Shown here one piece after another: positions 34,969 through 47,500 of a stretch of DNA of 64,000 bases. Position 1 is the stretch's first letter. Each line of letters starts with the position of its first letter. The translations under genes and the position numbers were made by a program. Origin of the DNA: Litsea cubeba (taxonomy: Eukaryota; Streptophyta; Magnoliopsida; Laurales; Lauraceae); assembly GCA_012931725.1 (NCBI GenBank), contig CM022948.1, positions 69,170,444-69,234,443 on the forward strand. The letters run 5' to 3'. The notes under the pieces were generated by a model. It saw nothing but the letters and a program-made list of their open reading frames with translations, searched no databases and had not been told where the DNA came from.

Positions 34969-35059
34969 TGGCCTGACATTAGGCCTAGACTGTAGGATCT
35001 CATTTTGACCTGACATCAGGCCTAATGAGATCCTACGGTCCAGGCCTGATGTCAGGCCA
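34969..35059. repeat. Near-perfect hairpin, 36-bp arms
   Basis: Arms 34969-35004 and 35024-35059 (TGGCCTGACATTAGGCCT and its inverted partner, ending in AGGATCTCATT) pair with about four mismatches around a 19-base loop, which itself carries another CTGACATCAGGCCT copy. It lies upstream of the TIN1-like gene start. Likely a tiny foldback or MITE. Confidence 0.85.
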
Positions 35060-36084
35060 TGCAGCATTCTTCTTTTTTACTTTTCTCCACATTAAAATGG
35101 GCAATGAGAAAATTCACATAAAAAGGGCAATTTACATATGACCAACTGTTACAACCATTAACATTGAAATACTTGCATTTTTTTTTTCTCATGAGTTTAA
35201 TGTAAGCACTTTGAAAACATGAAAGAGTATTGTATACAAGTTACAAGTGATCATCTAAATGCCATGTTTTACCTTCAGTTTGGAGAAGTCTTGGTCGTGT
35301 ATGAGCATTTTGACTCGATTGGCAAGCCCGGATGTCCTGTGGGTATTCAGAGATCGATCTCTAGCATGGCACTCTTTTCACATTTGCAGGCTCCTCTAGT
35401 GCTTACATGTCAATTGTTCCAGCCAGAAATTCTAAATTTCCAAGTGCTTACATGTCAACTCCAGTTGTTGGTTGCATGCCAATTGCCAAGTTGATCACCC
35501 TCACAAATTGAGCCCTCGAGCCACACTTGAGCTGCAGGAGTTGTATTATTCGGCAGCGTGTCACCGTTTACAAATGCATGATGTTGGCATTTTGGTTTGG
35601 GTTAGATTCCCTTGACGTTATGTAACTTGATATATGGGCAAGTTTTGGTGATCCACTTGTAGTTCAGTAGAGAGGTACCTCGTTTGTATCATCATTGGAA
35701 AATTCTATGAGTTGTCTTTGACTCTCTCGAGTCATCTTTTTTTTTTACGGAAGATTATAATTGATCTTTTACGTTCGATATTTGGACTGACAAATTATAT
35801 AAGATGCAATATTTTTCCTTTTATTCTCCTTATTGTAGTGATTTTCATGTATATATACAAATTTATTAATTTGAATTGTGTATCATGAATGCAGGTAAAT
35901 AAATACATTTTTTTTATAATTTATAAGTAAGGGAGTAATGGATCCACTTTTAAATATTTTTGAAGTTATTTTTAAAAAACATGACTCTCCCGAGTATCTG
36001 TGTTGACTCTATTCAAGTCAAGTTTTTTTTTCACTGGACGAGTCGAGTTCGAGTCCTAAGTTTTCCAACCTTGCCTTGGACATA
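35060..36084. other. Intergenic, nothing recognised
   Basis: No gene recognised. A small direct repeat (AGTGCTTACATGTCAA/AGTGCTTACATGTCAA) occurs at about 35398-35458. Confidence 0.45.
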
Positions 36085-36175
36085 TTCAACCAAGGATAAA
36101 CACCTGGTTGTAGTGCTGATGGTGAGGGACTTGGTTAAGTGTGGGTGGGTGATTATTTACCCAAAACCAAAACAT
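36085..36175 (+). mobile_element. SINE fragment, same family as 11485-11611
   Basis: Shares AAGGATAAACACCTGGTTGT (B-box region), GGTGAGGGACTTGG and GATTATTTACC with the copy in MES intron 1. The A-box end is missing or diverged. Confidence 0.5.
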
Positions 36176-38485
36176 ATATGGATAGATTTTAATATTACAA
36201 ATGGGTATCCGATAATTTGAGGGTGCAGAGTCTTCGGTTCCAAATAAAGCTGGTATCAAACCTATTTTTAAATCAAAGAGAGCTTTGGACCCAAATCATT
36301 TTATTTTCCAGCCCAAAGATTCAAGTAGAAAACAATTACATTCATATAATAAAATATATATACAGGTTTTAAGGGTCTAAATAGCTTGAGGTTTTTTTTT
36401 TTCTTTGTGTATGTTGCTTGAGTTATATTCATATTTGATAGCCATTTAGATTTAATCACATGATATTTAATAACCCTACTTGTATATTTTGATTTTTTTA
36501 AGCTCTTTTATCCAATTATACTAATGCACTCTACATCTTATTTTAGATTTGAACTTGAAAAAAAAAAATTTTAATTGATGTCGATATGGATACATACAAC
36601 ACATAGGTCTCATGGTCTCATATTGGGTCCAAATTTGGAGCTGGGCCTATAAACATGGATTAGATCCACCATGGGCCCACCTACGACCTGACTCGTTGCA
36701 TCCTTATCAGGTTTATGTATGTACATTCGATAAGTGGGCCCAACTCATCATCACTTGCATTAGGAGGGGCCCATGAACTTTAATTTATGTGCATTAGATG
36801 AGTGCTATCACTCGTGGTAGGCAGGTCCAAAATTTCATGATCACTTGTGATCATTGAAAACATAAAAGATATATATAGGAATTCGATAGTTTAAACAATG
36901 TAATTTGTCTTATAATAATTACTAGCCACAAACATGGGAAAATAATTCATATCCGTATTCATTACATGCACTATGTAATCGATACCCTGTGTATGAGATC
37001 AATGCATATGTATTAGTTGTAATACAAATAAGCCTTTAACTTTTCTAGAATCTAAATTACTAGAATGATGATTGGGTATTCCTTTCCCACCTTTCTTTAT
37101 TTGATGTTGTTCATTTTCGAATTTTCACCTTTGATTTTTCATTTTTAACTACTTACAGAAATATAGTTATCTTTGAATTCAAAGAGCTCAATGACATGAA
37201 AAAAAAAAAACAGGTCCTTCGGGTAAATTAAGTGCACGGCTAGCCAATTCCCAGGATCCAAAAGGGGCCTAAGCAAATATTGTCATCTCACCAACATTTG
37301 ATGAAAAACTCCTACTTCCAATTTTATCAGATGTCACTGAATAGACTTAGAGCTTCCTGCTTTAGAAAAGAGTTTCAACTAATTATCTGTGGTCAAATCC
37401 CCTGAGCTGTATCATAGTTTAAAATATCAGAACTCAACCTGACTTCAAGTCATCACAGAGCCAAGTAAACAAGGTGAGTCAAGGAGAGTACTCGTTCAGA
37501 CTCAGTGCCTAACTTTCTGACCCTGCTGAGCGGAATCGAATTGGCCAAGTAATGGAAAGACATTGAATTTTCGTTGTTTGTTGTGAAGGAACATACCTAT
37601 GTTTCACTTCCATAGACAAGCATTGATTTCAAGCCATGCAAATTGAGATATGCTTCTGCCACAAATGTGAATGAGGCTTTCCCACCTTCTATCTTCATTG
37701 ACATGGACAATTCCCGACTTTAATTGCTGCAGTCAGAGTCCAATGCAACAAACTTTTGCATTGGTGAATTTGGAGAAGTGATAATCAAGCAAGAAAAAGG
37801 ATCTAACAAACCAGCAGAGACAAGATTTACGCAGTTCACTACTAAAATACCTTCATGGGCAGAATGGAAGAAAGCTTTTCCACTACATGATATTTATGAA
37901 ATTATGATGCCAAGTGAGAAGAAGAACACAAGTCTTCATCAAGCTCTAAGCAACAAAAGCACTATCACGCATTTGAAGATAAGATACAACCACAAAACTT
38001 GTAAGAGGCACATATTCGTTTACTACCATCAAATAGTCCCTTCAGAAGAGGGCATCTTAAATTATTATTAGAAGCCTTTCAGCAATGCAACAAAATACTT
38101 CTATTTTAATTAAAGGAAAGTCCTCATAAGATTTGTGTGGCAAGATGAACCGAGCCACCGGATAACATAACAGACTATAACATAAACATCCAATTTGGCC
38201 AGACTGCTATGCAGCTACCATTTGATCACATTGTCATTGGGAACCACCATTTTGATATATACAAGTAATATAAGATCACAAAGTTATAGATAAATAGTAT
38301 GTTTGGCATTACAATTAGGTGATAGATAATAATCATTCCACCATTTCTGTTGGCTGTATGCATCACTTCTTCTAGTTCTTTTATAGGAAAAGCTAAATAC
38401 CTGGTTCAACCAACAAAAAACAAACAAATGATACTTTTTTTTTGTGTTAACATCATAAGATGACAGATTAGTATTCCTCCAATCA
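36176..38485. other. Intergenic, 3' flank of ATG101
   Basis: No gene recognised. A 115-codon plus-strand ORF at 37724-38071 has no known motif and is antisense to the nearby genes' direction; not called. Confidence 0.45.
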
Positions 38486-38491
38486 TTAAGA

Positions 38492-38506
38492 TTGAGGTGG
38501 GTGTGG

Positions 38507-38577
<71 letters not shown>
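38492..38577. repeat. Compound (GT)n(GA)n microsatellite in the ATG101 3' flank
   Basis: On the plus strand, GT repeats pass directly into about 25 GA units. It begins about 20 bp beyond the ATG101 stop codon (38596-38598), so on the gene strand the 3' UTR would start with a long CT tract followed by CA repeats. Confidence 0.95.
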
Positions 38578-38578
<1 letters not shown>

Positions 38579-38595
38579 CGATGTAGGCCGGACTG

Positions 38596-41500
38596 TCAGC
38601 CAAGCATGGTTGGCATCTTTTTGAACATGTCCATGCTGAACGAGAAGTCTGATGTACTGCAAACAACAGCAGAAGTAAATTATCACTTTTATACAGATTG
38701 CTAATAACTGATGTTTGACTAGTTAACAAACTGGAAGAGTATCATTTCCAAGAATTTTCTACAGTTACTTCCCAAATTCACTCTATGTAGCTACAGTAAA
38801 AGTTCCGAAATCATTCCACAGTTGTTAAAAAGAAGAGAGATTCAGCAATACGCATCCAGGGCAGACAACTTATTAAGATATATAAAAGACTGAACTAGAC
38901 CTTTCTTATGATTACCAAGTAACACATATCATGCAATAACAAATGTATCATATACCATGGGCAAAAGGGGAAGATTTACAACTCTCCCAAGTGGAACGGT
39001 TTGTACAGATTTTCAGTTTGTACATGCGACTGTGAGGCCATCAATTCAATATAACTACTGATTGATATTTTCTGTCTTCAATGGACAAAGGAAAATTGAT
39101 GTATTAGGAAATGAAGTTTGGAATTGGATGGTTAGGAACTTGGAATCTGAGAGACATTTTGAGCATTTCTGTATGTTCTTCCTACACATTTATTTGTGGC
39201 CACTAATTGAATACATAGGATTCTCAAAACCAGTGAGTCCGTCAATGGGAAAATCTTGGGCAGAGCCCATCATATCAACAATTTGGATCATTGTATCATT
39301 GCCCCTACCTGTAGGAAAATCTAACTAAACAGTACTTCTCTTTTTTCCCCCTCTTTTTCATTTTTGAGAGAATGAAAATTATAATACTAGGGGACAATGA
39401 AGGAATATAAATGAACAAGTCTATAGAGTAAAACTATGACCTATTCCAAAAAATAAAAATGCCTTCTTTTAGGACTTCACCTCAGCGATTACATCTGCTA
39501 CCCCAACTATATTGCTCGGATCACACGGGACGTGTAACAACAAAGAAACAAACAAGTTTGCATGGCAGCCTGACAACTGATATATCTCCACTCCACATAA
39601 GACATAAATGGATAAAACTTCAATAGGCAATCATACATCAAAGACCAATGAAGGAGTATTGAAATCATCCCTTGCAAACCTATGTGCCTCAGGATTACTA
39701 TTGCACAAAATGTAGAAAAACATAAACACCCCTCCTTGGTACGTAGATATGCCCAGGAATTGAAGCTTATGAAGCTCACTGTCTCACCCACTGGAAAAGA
39801 ATCTCCCTCAAAAATAGCAACTTCAGCAGCCATCTTATCTAGATCCATACACCCCCACAAAAATTGCCATCAGCTAAGCCTCATCGGAAGAGGCACCGGG
39901 CGACAATTCCGAGCAATAACCCTAGTCTCAAATAATTCCTCCAATGCCAGCTCGCATAGCACCCCATCAAAGTTTTAATTGACAGCATTAAAACTTGGTG
40001 GAACCCAACAATAGCAATGGAAACCAGAAGTTCACCATGAAACTGGTTCAGCCCAACATCTCTACGGATCATATACAAAAAAGTACTCCTAAACTCCCTC
40101 TGAGAGAGAGCCCAACAGATAATTTTGTCCAAGGTCATAATACACTCCACCTCAAACACCTTTTTAGACACCATTCTACTACTATCCTTCCCAAAGTACA
40201 CCATAAGACTAGAATAAGAGAGGATCACCACAAGATACTATCAAGGTTAGATGGGTACCTGGATCTCCATTGTTTAATCAGCAATGGATCAGTATGTGAC
40301 ATCATCACCCAAAAGACACCAAGCAGTTCAAGGAAACATTCCCAGTCCTCACAAAAGAGCGATGGATATTTTATCCATTGCATCAAGTAAGCAAAGACTG
40401 AAAATTACACACTTAAAGTTTCTACTTTCCATGATGATCAATCATAAGAATTATATCTGATCGTGCCCCAAGATAGAAACCTAACTACCCAAGCAATGAT
40501 TGAGTTTTCCAAAGGTAGGGCAAACCCTCAGGCTGAGAGACAGTTGTACCATTAGTAATGCACTCACTAGGAAAAATCATACCATTCATGATGCACTCAT
40601 TAGGAAAAATCAAGACAAAAGGCCTCACTTGAATACAGCACCTCATGTGCTACCATACTATCCAAGCCTAGCCACGGATACACACTCCATAAACATGAAA
40701 AAGGATGTCAAGTAAGGAACGCATTTCGTCATCTCAAAGGTTTCAATGAAACAAAATGGACGAGTGACCTGTATCTATCTGATGTAGAATAGATCCATGA
40801 CCTCACGTGCAAGAATATTGTGTTTCTTATTTTAGTTGATAGAGCTTTCTAATTTTACTAATGAGTTGTAATTACTAATTAGGATTAGATTTCTTATTTT
40901 ATTTCCTAAGTAGGTTATTTATTTACTTTCCTAGTTTGGTTAGGTTTTCTTAGCCCCTAAGTTTGCTTTTCCTATTTATATGGCATTGTAGAGAAGGAAT
41001 TCTCAAAGTTGATTAATAGAATTAGGTTTTCCCTTTGAGCACCCGTTTTCTTCTTTTGTTGCACCAACATCGAGGAAGCACAAAGGGAGTTCGACCGCAC
41101 GTGGATTCCTCATTCACACACGTGCCCCATCTATTGTCTACAACTGAGCTGGGCCTAGTTCCTAGATCAAGTCACTACAGGTCAAGTGGACCCATCTACA
41201 GCATCAACATCTAGAACCCAGGGCAAGGTCAGACTCAAGTTAGCCATACTGGACCCAGTAAAGTGCCATCAACAGACCCTGGTCAACGGTACAGATTTGA
41301 CCAGATCAAGGGACCAGAGTATTTCAGTGATACCAAAGCCATACAAAGTCGGACCTTGCCTCTGTTTTCGCCAGTGTGTTCGTGGAGAACAGATCTACAA
41401 AAAAGGTCGGTCAATTCTTACAACCAAGTCAATATGAAATTGCGTATCAGTGAATTTTACAATGAACCTCAAAGAACAATATATCCACTTAAATATGGAA

Positions 41501-44500
41501 AATTGTGCTATGAGAAATAACTACTATTTTAAGCAATTTCTTAGTTTGAGACAAGGAGACTTGATAGTAATTGAATATTCCGAAAAATTATCTAAGGCTG
41601 CAAGATGTATGTGGATTAGATGATGATGAGGAACATGATTTAACTAGTTTTCTCAGAGGTTTGAGACCGGATATATCGGAGAAAATGAATGACTGCAAGA
41701 CCATTAATGAAGCATACTGGGAGGCAATTCGTGTTGAGCACATGCTCAAATGGTCTCATCTGCGAGGAAGGTCACCGTAAATAACAAAAGCCCATGTTGT
41801 GGAAACGCAGCAGAGAATATTTAGACTGACATTGAGAAGCCAAAGCAAGACACAAAAGATTCCACGACTACATTTATGGACAATGATGATCAAAAGATGC
41901 AAGCAACAAGGAAAGAAGAACAAATTATTGAGGCCCCCCACAATGATTTTGTCTTTAGGGATCAATGATGGAAATTTGGAGGTTGCAATTTGATGACGCA
42001 CATTCAACACATGAAGCATCCAAAGGTTCACTCATAGACTCAGACATCCAAACAACATCCATCCGTCGAAAGAAGTAATGCATCAAGCCTACTTCAAGTT
42101 GGAGGAAAAGATTGCACGGAGTTTTCCAGATGTACACAGAAGCTGAAGATCAACCAATGGATCAGAAGTTTGTCTGAAGGATCTTTGATCCAGGAGGACA
42201 TTTACTGAACTTGAGGTCGAGTTCTCTCCAAGCCGGGGAGAATGATGCAGAATAGACCCATGACCTTATGTGTAAGAATATTATGTCTCTTATTTTAGTT
42301 TAATAAGCTTTCTAATTTTCCTAATGAGTTGTAATTTGGATTAGATTTCTTATTTTATTTCCTAAGTAGGTTATCTATTTACTTTCCTAGTTTGGTTAGG
42401 TTTTCGTAGGCCCTAAGTTTGCATTTCTTATTTATATGGCATTGTAGAGAAGGAATTCTCAGAGTTTATTAATAGAATTGGGTTTTCCCTTTGAGGTGCG
42501 TCCTTGTTCATGGCTTCTATGGAGACGTGTAGTTTTTACGGACACGTGTTTCAACACTTTCATTGTGCTTCGGCACTTTCCACACAAGCCCTAACCCTAG
42601 GGCCTGCATCACTATATTGAATCTGTAGCCCTGTAGAACAAGTGATTAACCGTTCCTCTGCAACAGTAAACAAGAACTAAGACAATAGATCCCCCGCTGA
42701 TCCCCCTCAAGTAAGGGAGATAATCTGTCAGGAATTCAGGATCCTGTTAAGAACAGAGAAATAATCCGAATTGAAATGCATGATTTTTCCCAAATCCACA
42801 TCTACCACTTATTCCTGAAACCCACTCTTCTCAAATGGATACATGAGGAATGGCCAATCATATGGAAATAAGCTTTTTTCATGTTTATTTTATTTACCAA
42901 ACCCTAGGAGACAATGATGTTTATCTGGATTTTGTACTTCAACGAGCCAATAACACTCAAGGACCTGTCTACATGAAGGGCCCTGAAGCACTGGGAACCC
43001 ATCACTATTTATTCCTGAAGTCTATTTACAAGAAAAGTTCCCTTAAAAGTCACCTTTGTACAAACAACCCAACAGGCTAATAGGCAAAATAACTATAACC
43101 AAAAAGGCTCCATTTTCTACTTGGGAAAATAACTTATAAAACACTGCACCACTTGAGAGCTCACCAAACAATTGGGAAAGATACATGTTAATAGTGCTCC
43201 AAAAATCTAGACAAACAGTAATTGAGAAGCCACTTATCCCAAAGTTCTCCATTTAAGGAGAAACTACATCATGGATCTCTTCGACAAACAACTATAACCA
43301 TTTGTGAACTGAAGAGAAAGCCAATCAGACTCCGGCACTCCACACCATCTAGGTTGGAGGGAAAAGAAATCCTCTTCAGTGTAAAAAACAAGGAAAAAAA
43401 TGGTTAAGTTCTACTTAACATCTTCTGTCATAGATCAGCCTCCATGGTACTTCCCCCTTCTCTGGACACACTTTATAACATTCTTTGAATCCTCTTCCAC
43501 TGTCAGATTTTGTGAAACCCAAGTTTTTTCAATCATAGCCATATATTTACTTGGAAAACCGAGATTCCCCATGGTAACCTTTAATTCTGGCCAGAGACAC
43601 ACAATGCTACTTGGTAACCCGCAGTCCCGCACCCTCCACAAAAGAAAAGGGCTTCCTTTCACTGTACTTTTCTCTTTTAGATCAAAGTTTGAAGTTTCTA
43701 AACTCTGTGACCATACCACTATCTAGCAATCGACACAGAGACTTGATTTTTTCATAGAAAAGAAAAAAATACAATAAGAAATAAGCAACATGATCTGAAG
43801 GATAAAAGAACTAATTCTATTGAACACAAGTGAATGGAATATATGATTTATTTCTTTTCAATAGGTACATGTACACATCATAAAGAGGACAGAAAACCAA
43901 CTTGTGTGAGATAAGGTCCAAGAAGATGAAAAAGGAACACAAGATAACCTTGGAATTGTGATATCATAGGAAAATGTTAAACCCTTCACATCAGGACCCT
44001 CAGCGACAGGAGGAATGTGATCCTTTTTCTCATTGACAAACATTAAGATTTGGAACAAGACATCACGAAGAGATGCCTCCAAAGTAGCATGGCGGACACT
44101 CCTCTGCAGCTCAATTTCTGCCAAAGAGAAACAAAATCAACTATCTAACCTGCAATGGACTAGACCAAAAACATTCGAAAACAGAGATCAAAATGTACCT
44201 CCTGGATCTGCAACCACTTTTGTGTGATGAGAATGGCTATAATGTGTTTTTGGGTGTACAACATTTAGATTAATATACCATTGCTCCCAGTACAAGCGCT
44301 CAACTTTGTTACCAAACCATTTTGCCTGCTTCCCCTTAACCTCATAGAAAGATAAGCATATCTGCTCCAAAAGAGATAATAGCAGAACGAATGAATGAAA
44401 GGCAATTGTAAGCCACATTATTTATTACACAAGAGTTTGGCATCCAAAAGAACGGAAAGTGAAACAGAAGAATCTATTACGGCTGTGCTTCCAAAAACCT

Positions 44501-47500
44501 AAAGAAAGAAAACCAATCCAGAGTGCTAGTCAACTGGTCCTTCAACTGTATTTGTATGTTTCATAATATAAAGTAGCCCTAACACAATCTAGGCTGTAGA
44601 TCAAGCACAAAATCCAATAAGGCATCTTAATTTAGTCAATAAACTCTTTTACAAAAATAAAAATAAAAACTTGAGTCATTGAACTTAAATAGAGGCAGTA
44701 TTATTAAATCAACTGTGTAACTTAAGTTGTTGCTAATTGAAATAATAAAAAATAATAGTAATTTAATCAAAGGGCTGGATGTCCAAGCCTTAAAGGCCAT
44801 GACATGTAGCCATATGGCCCCATTAGGCCCATAAATGTGGACCACAGATCCCACTGCCAGTCCTCATATGCCTAGGAATGAGTCCAATACCATTGGCTCA
44901 ACTGTCCATGTTGGCTTCAGGTAGGGCTGCTATGGGGTATAGTTGGTCCTCATCAATGCCTTACAAGAAGGTAGCTGAATAATTTTTCGTAAATTCCTTG
45001 CTTTGTTTGGAAATGGTTGCCATGAAAAATCAATAAGAAGCTGAGAACTGTTGCAACCATTGTCCTTGAAGCCCCCACATTACATCAGTGTGACTAAATG
45101 ACTCCAAAAGAAAAACAAACCACACAAAAATGAAAGAATAGCTGACTTAGCTCTAACTGAAGTCAGCACCTCTTAAAGGAAATCAATGAAATCATTATGG
45201 TAACTGCTGCAGCACTTCTCTAATTCAAGTGGACAGGTAGCAGTAGCACTCGCAACATTTTTTAAGAATTTTCTGCCACATGGGTCACTGAATGAAGCAT
45301 TACTGTACAAAGTCTATAATAAGTGCCTTTTTTCTTTTCCTTTTGTTTTTGGATCAGTAATGAAATTCATTATTCAAAAGAAACCTGACAATGATCATAT
45401 ATAAGAAGCATCCAGACATAATGATAAATACAGCAAATGAAACATAAACCTCTCATTCAGTCTTCTCTTTAAAAAAAAGGCCAACAAACAGCAACTATAA
45501 TGTTATAAAACAAACAAACAAACAAACAGGAACTTCATTCCAGATCACACGAACCACACAATAAGGTAAATTTCATGGCAAAGTATGAACCTGGCTCTTC
45601 TTGTTTGGATGCTTCTCTATCCAACCAATGAACTGATCAATCTTTTCCTCTATTTTCTTTTCCAAGTCAGCATCCCCACATTGGACCTTCCCAAAAACAA
45701 TTTTTCATGTCAGCACATGATAGAGCTGTAAATGTGTCAGGTTGGCCCAGGACCCAATCAGACCCAAACCCAAAAAACATACCATGTTTAACCTGAAGGA
45801 CCTAAATACTATGATGGACCTAACTCAAAATCTGCAGTAGTGGTAGCAGCAGTGGTGGTAGATTAGCAGCAGCAGAATCAACAACAACAACAATGAATAA
45901 AACAAGAAGAATAACAATAATAACATATTGTGATAGTCCCTATATGTATGTATGCATGTTTCATGTATGAGTATAGGAAAATTTTCTCCTAAGTGAAGGC
46001 CTTCATATAAGCTATATGAGGGGCACTTTGAGGGGTCCACAGGGCATTAAATATTTATAATCACACAGACACTCATATAACAAGGAGTGGATAGTTGGAT
46101 ATAGTTGTTTTTAGTAAAACTTGCATGAAGCACTCAGAAACCTGAAGGATTTCCTTAAAGTTGCTGCTTGCATGAAGCACTTTGATTAATTTCTTTAAGA
46201 CAACTCTTAGTTTAAGTAAGTTTCTAATTTTAGGGTTCGTTGCTTTACAAAAAAACAATATATGCAGAGTAAAAGCCATTGGCTGGGGCAGCTTTTGATG
46301 ATTTGGGAAAAATTCTATGAATACTGGTTATTATTTTTTTTGTGAAAGAACTTCTCTTCAAGCTTCTATGTGAAACTCTCAGAAAGAATTCTACGCTTTC
46401 CAGTTTCAGTGTAAGACTGGGTGTGAGGCCTTCCTACCGTTATTGTCTTCCTGTTGTTTGGTATTATATTCTTCTCCATCAGAACAAGAGAGCAGTCCAA
46501 GAGTGGGGACTGTTTGTTGTTGCACCCAGTGCCATTCATCATCTGTTTCCATCAGCTGCTGTTGGTGCTTTACTGTTGTGGCTACAAATCACTATTCAAA
46601 GACTGGTCACTGATTTGCTCTCATCCTGTAGACAAGTTTCATTGCCACTCAAATTACATAAGTGTAGATTCATTTTTTCATTTTTCTTTTGGTTGAAAGG
46701 TAACCATAATTAATATTAATAGAAAAGGATTGAAAAACTGAACAAAGAGGAAGGGAAACAAAAGGCTGAGGGTATAAGAGCCTTGTACAAAACTGCCCAC
46801 ACCAACGCAAATTACATAATTCGAGCAGACAAAAGGGAAGACTCTGTGCACCCGTGTTTAGAGAGAAGTCTTGAACACCTGCCAAGCCATTTGCTTCTTG
46901 CCCCACATGCCAGAAGACTACTTTTATTTTTTTGCTAAATTGCCAGAAGACTACTTGAATAGAAGAAAGCAAGTATTTAATCTCCCTAAAATAGAAGTGA
47001 TATCTCCACGGAACGTAATCCAAACCTATGAACCACAGATCCAGATATAGATGCAGACACGGATACAAGGACCAGGGATACAACTCTGTACTTTTTGAAA
47101 TTTAGGATAATATACAGACACTGCTATCCTAGTTTTTTCTTTAGAACATTTCTGATTTACTGAAATTATCATTGTTTAAATTCTTTTCTAACTTTTTTTG
47201 TGTGGAAAAGTAAGAAAAATAAAATAAATCTATGAAATAATGGGCTTGGCAAGTAGGATATGTTAAACTTGTAAAATAAAATAAATCTATGAAATAATGG
47301 GCTTGGCAAGTAGGATATGTTAAACTTGTAACCTAGAAGTATTGGTGCAGTATTAATTACTCATACGAGTTTTGTATCAGTTCAACACAAATACACGAGG
47401 CATGTACATGTATCCGGATACCATAGAACTAAACAAGAAATACATGGCATGGCATTGGATGAATCACTCTACACAATTAACATGCCTTGAATGGATTGAG

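Noticed and set aside
37560..38071. 115-codon plus-strand ORF and a minus-strand exon-like stretch with a GT donor near 37590
   Set aside because: Neither matches any family I know and no partner exon was found. Kept only as a note.
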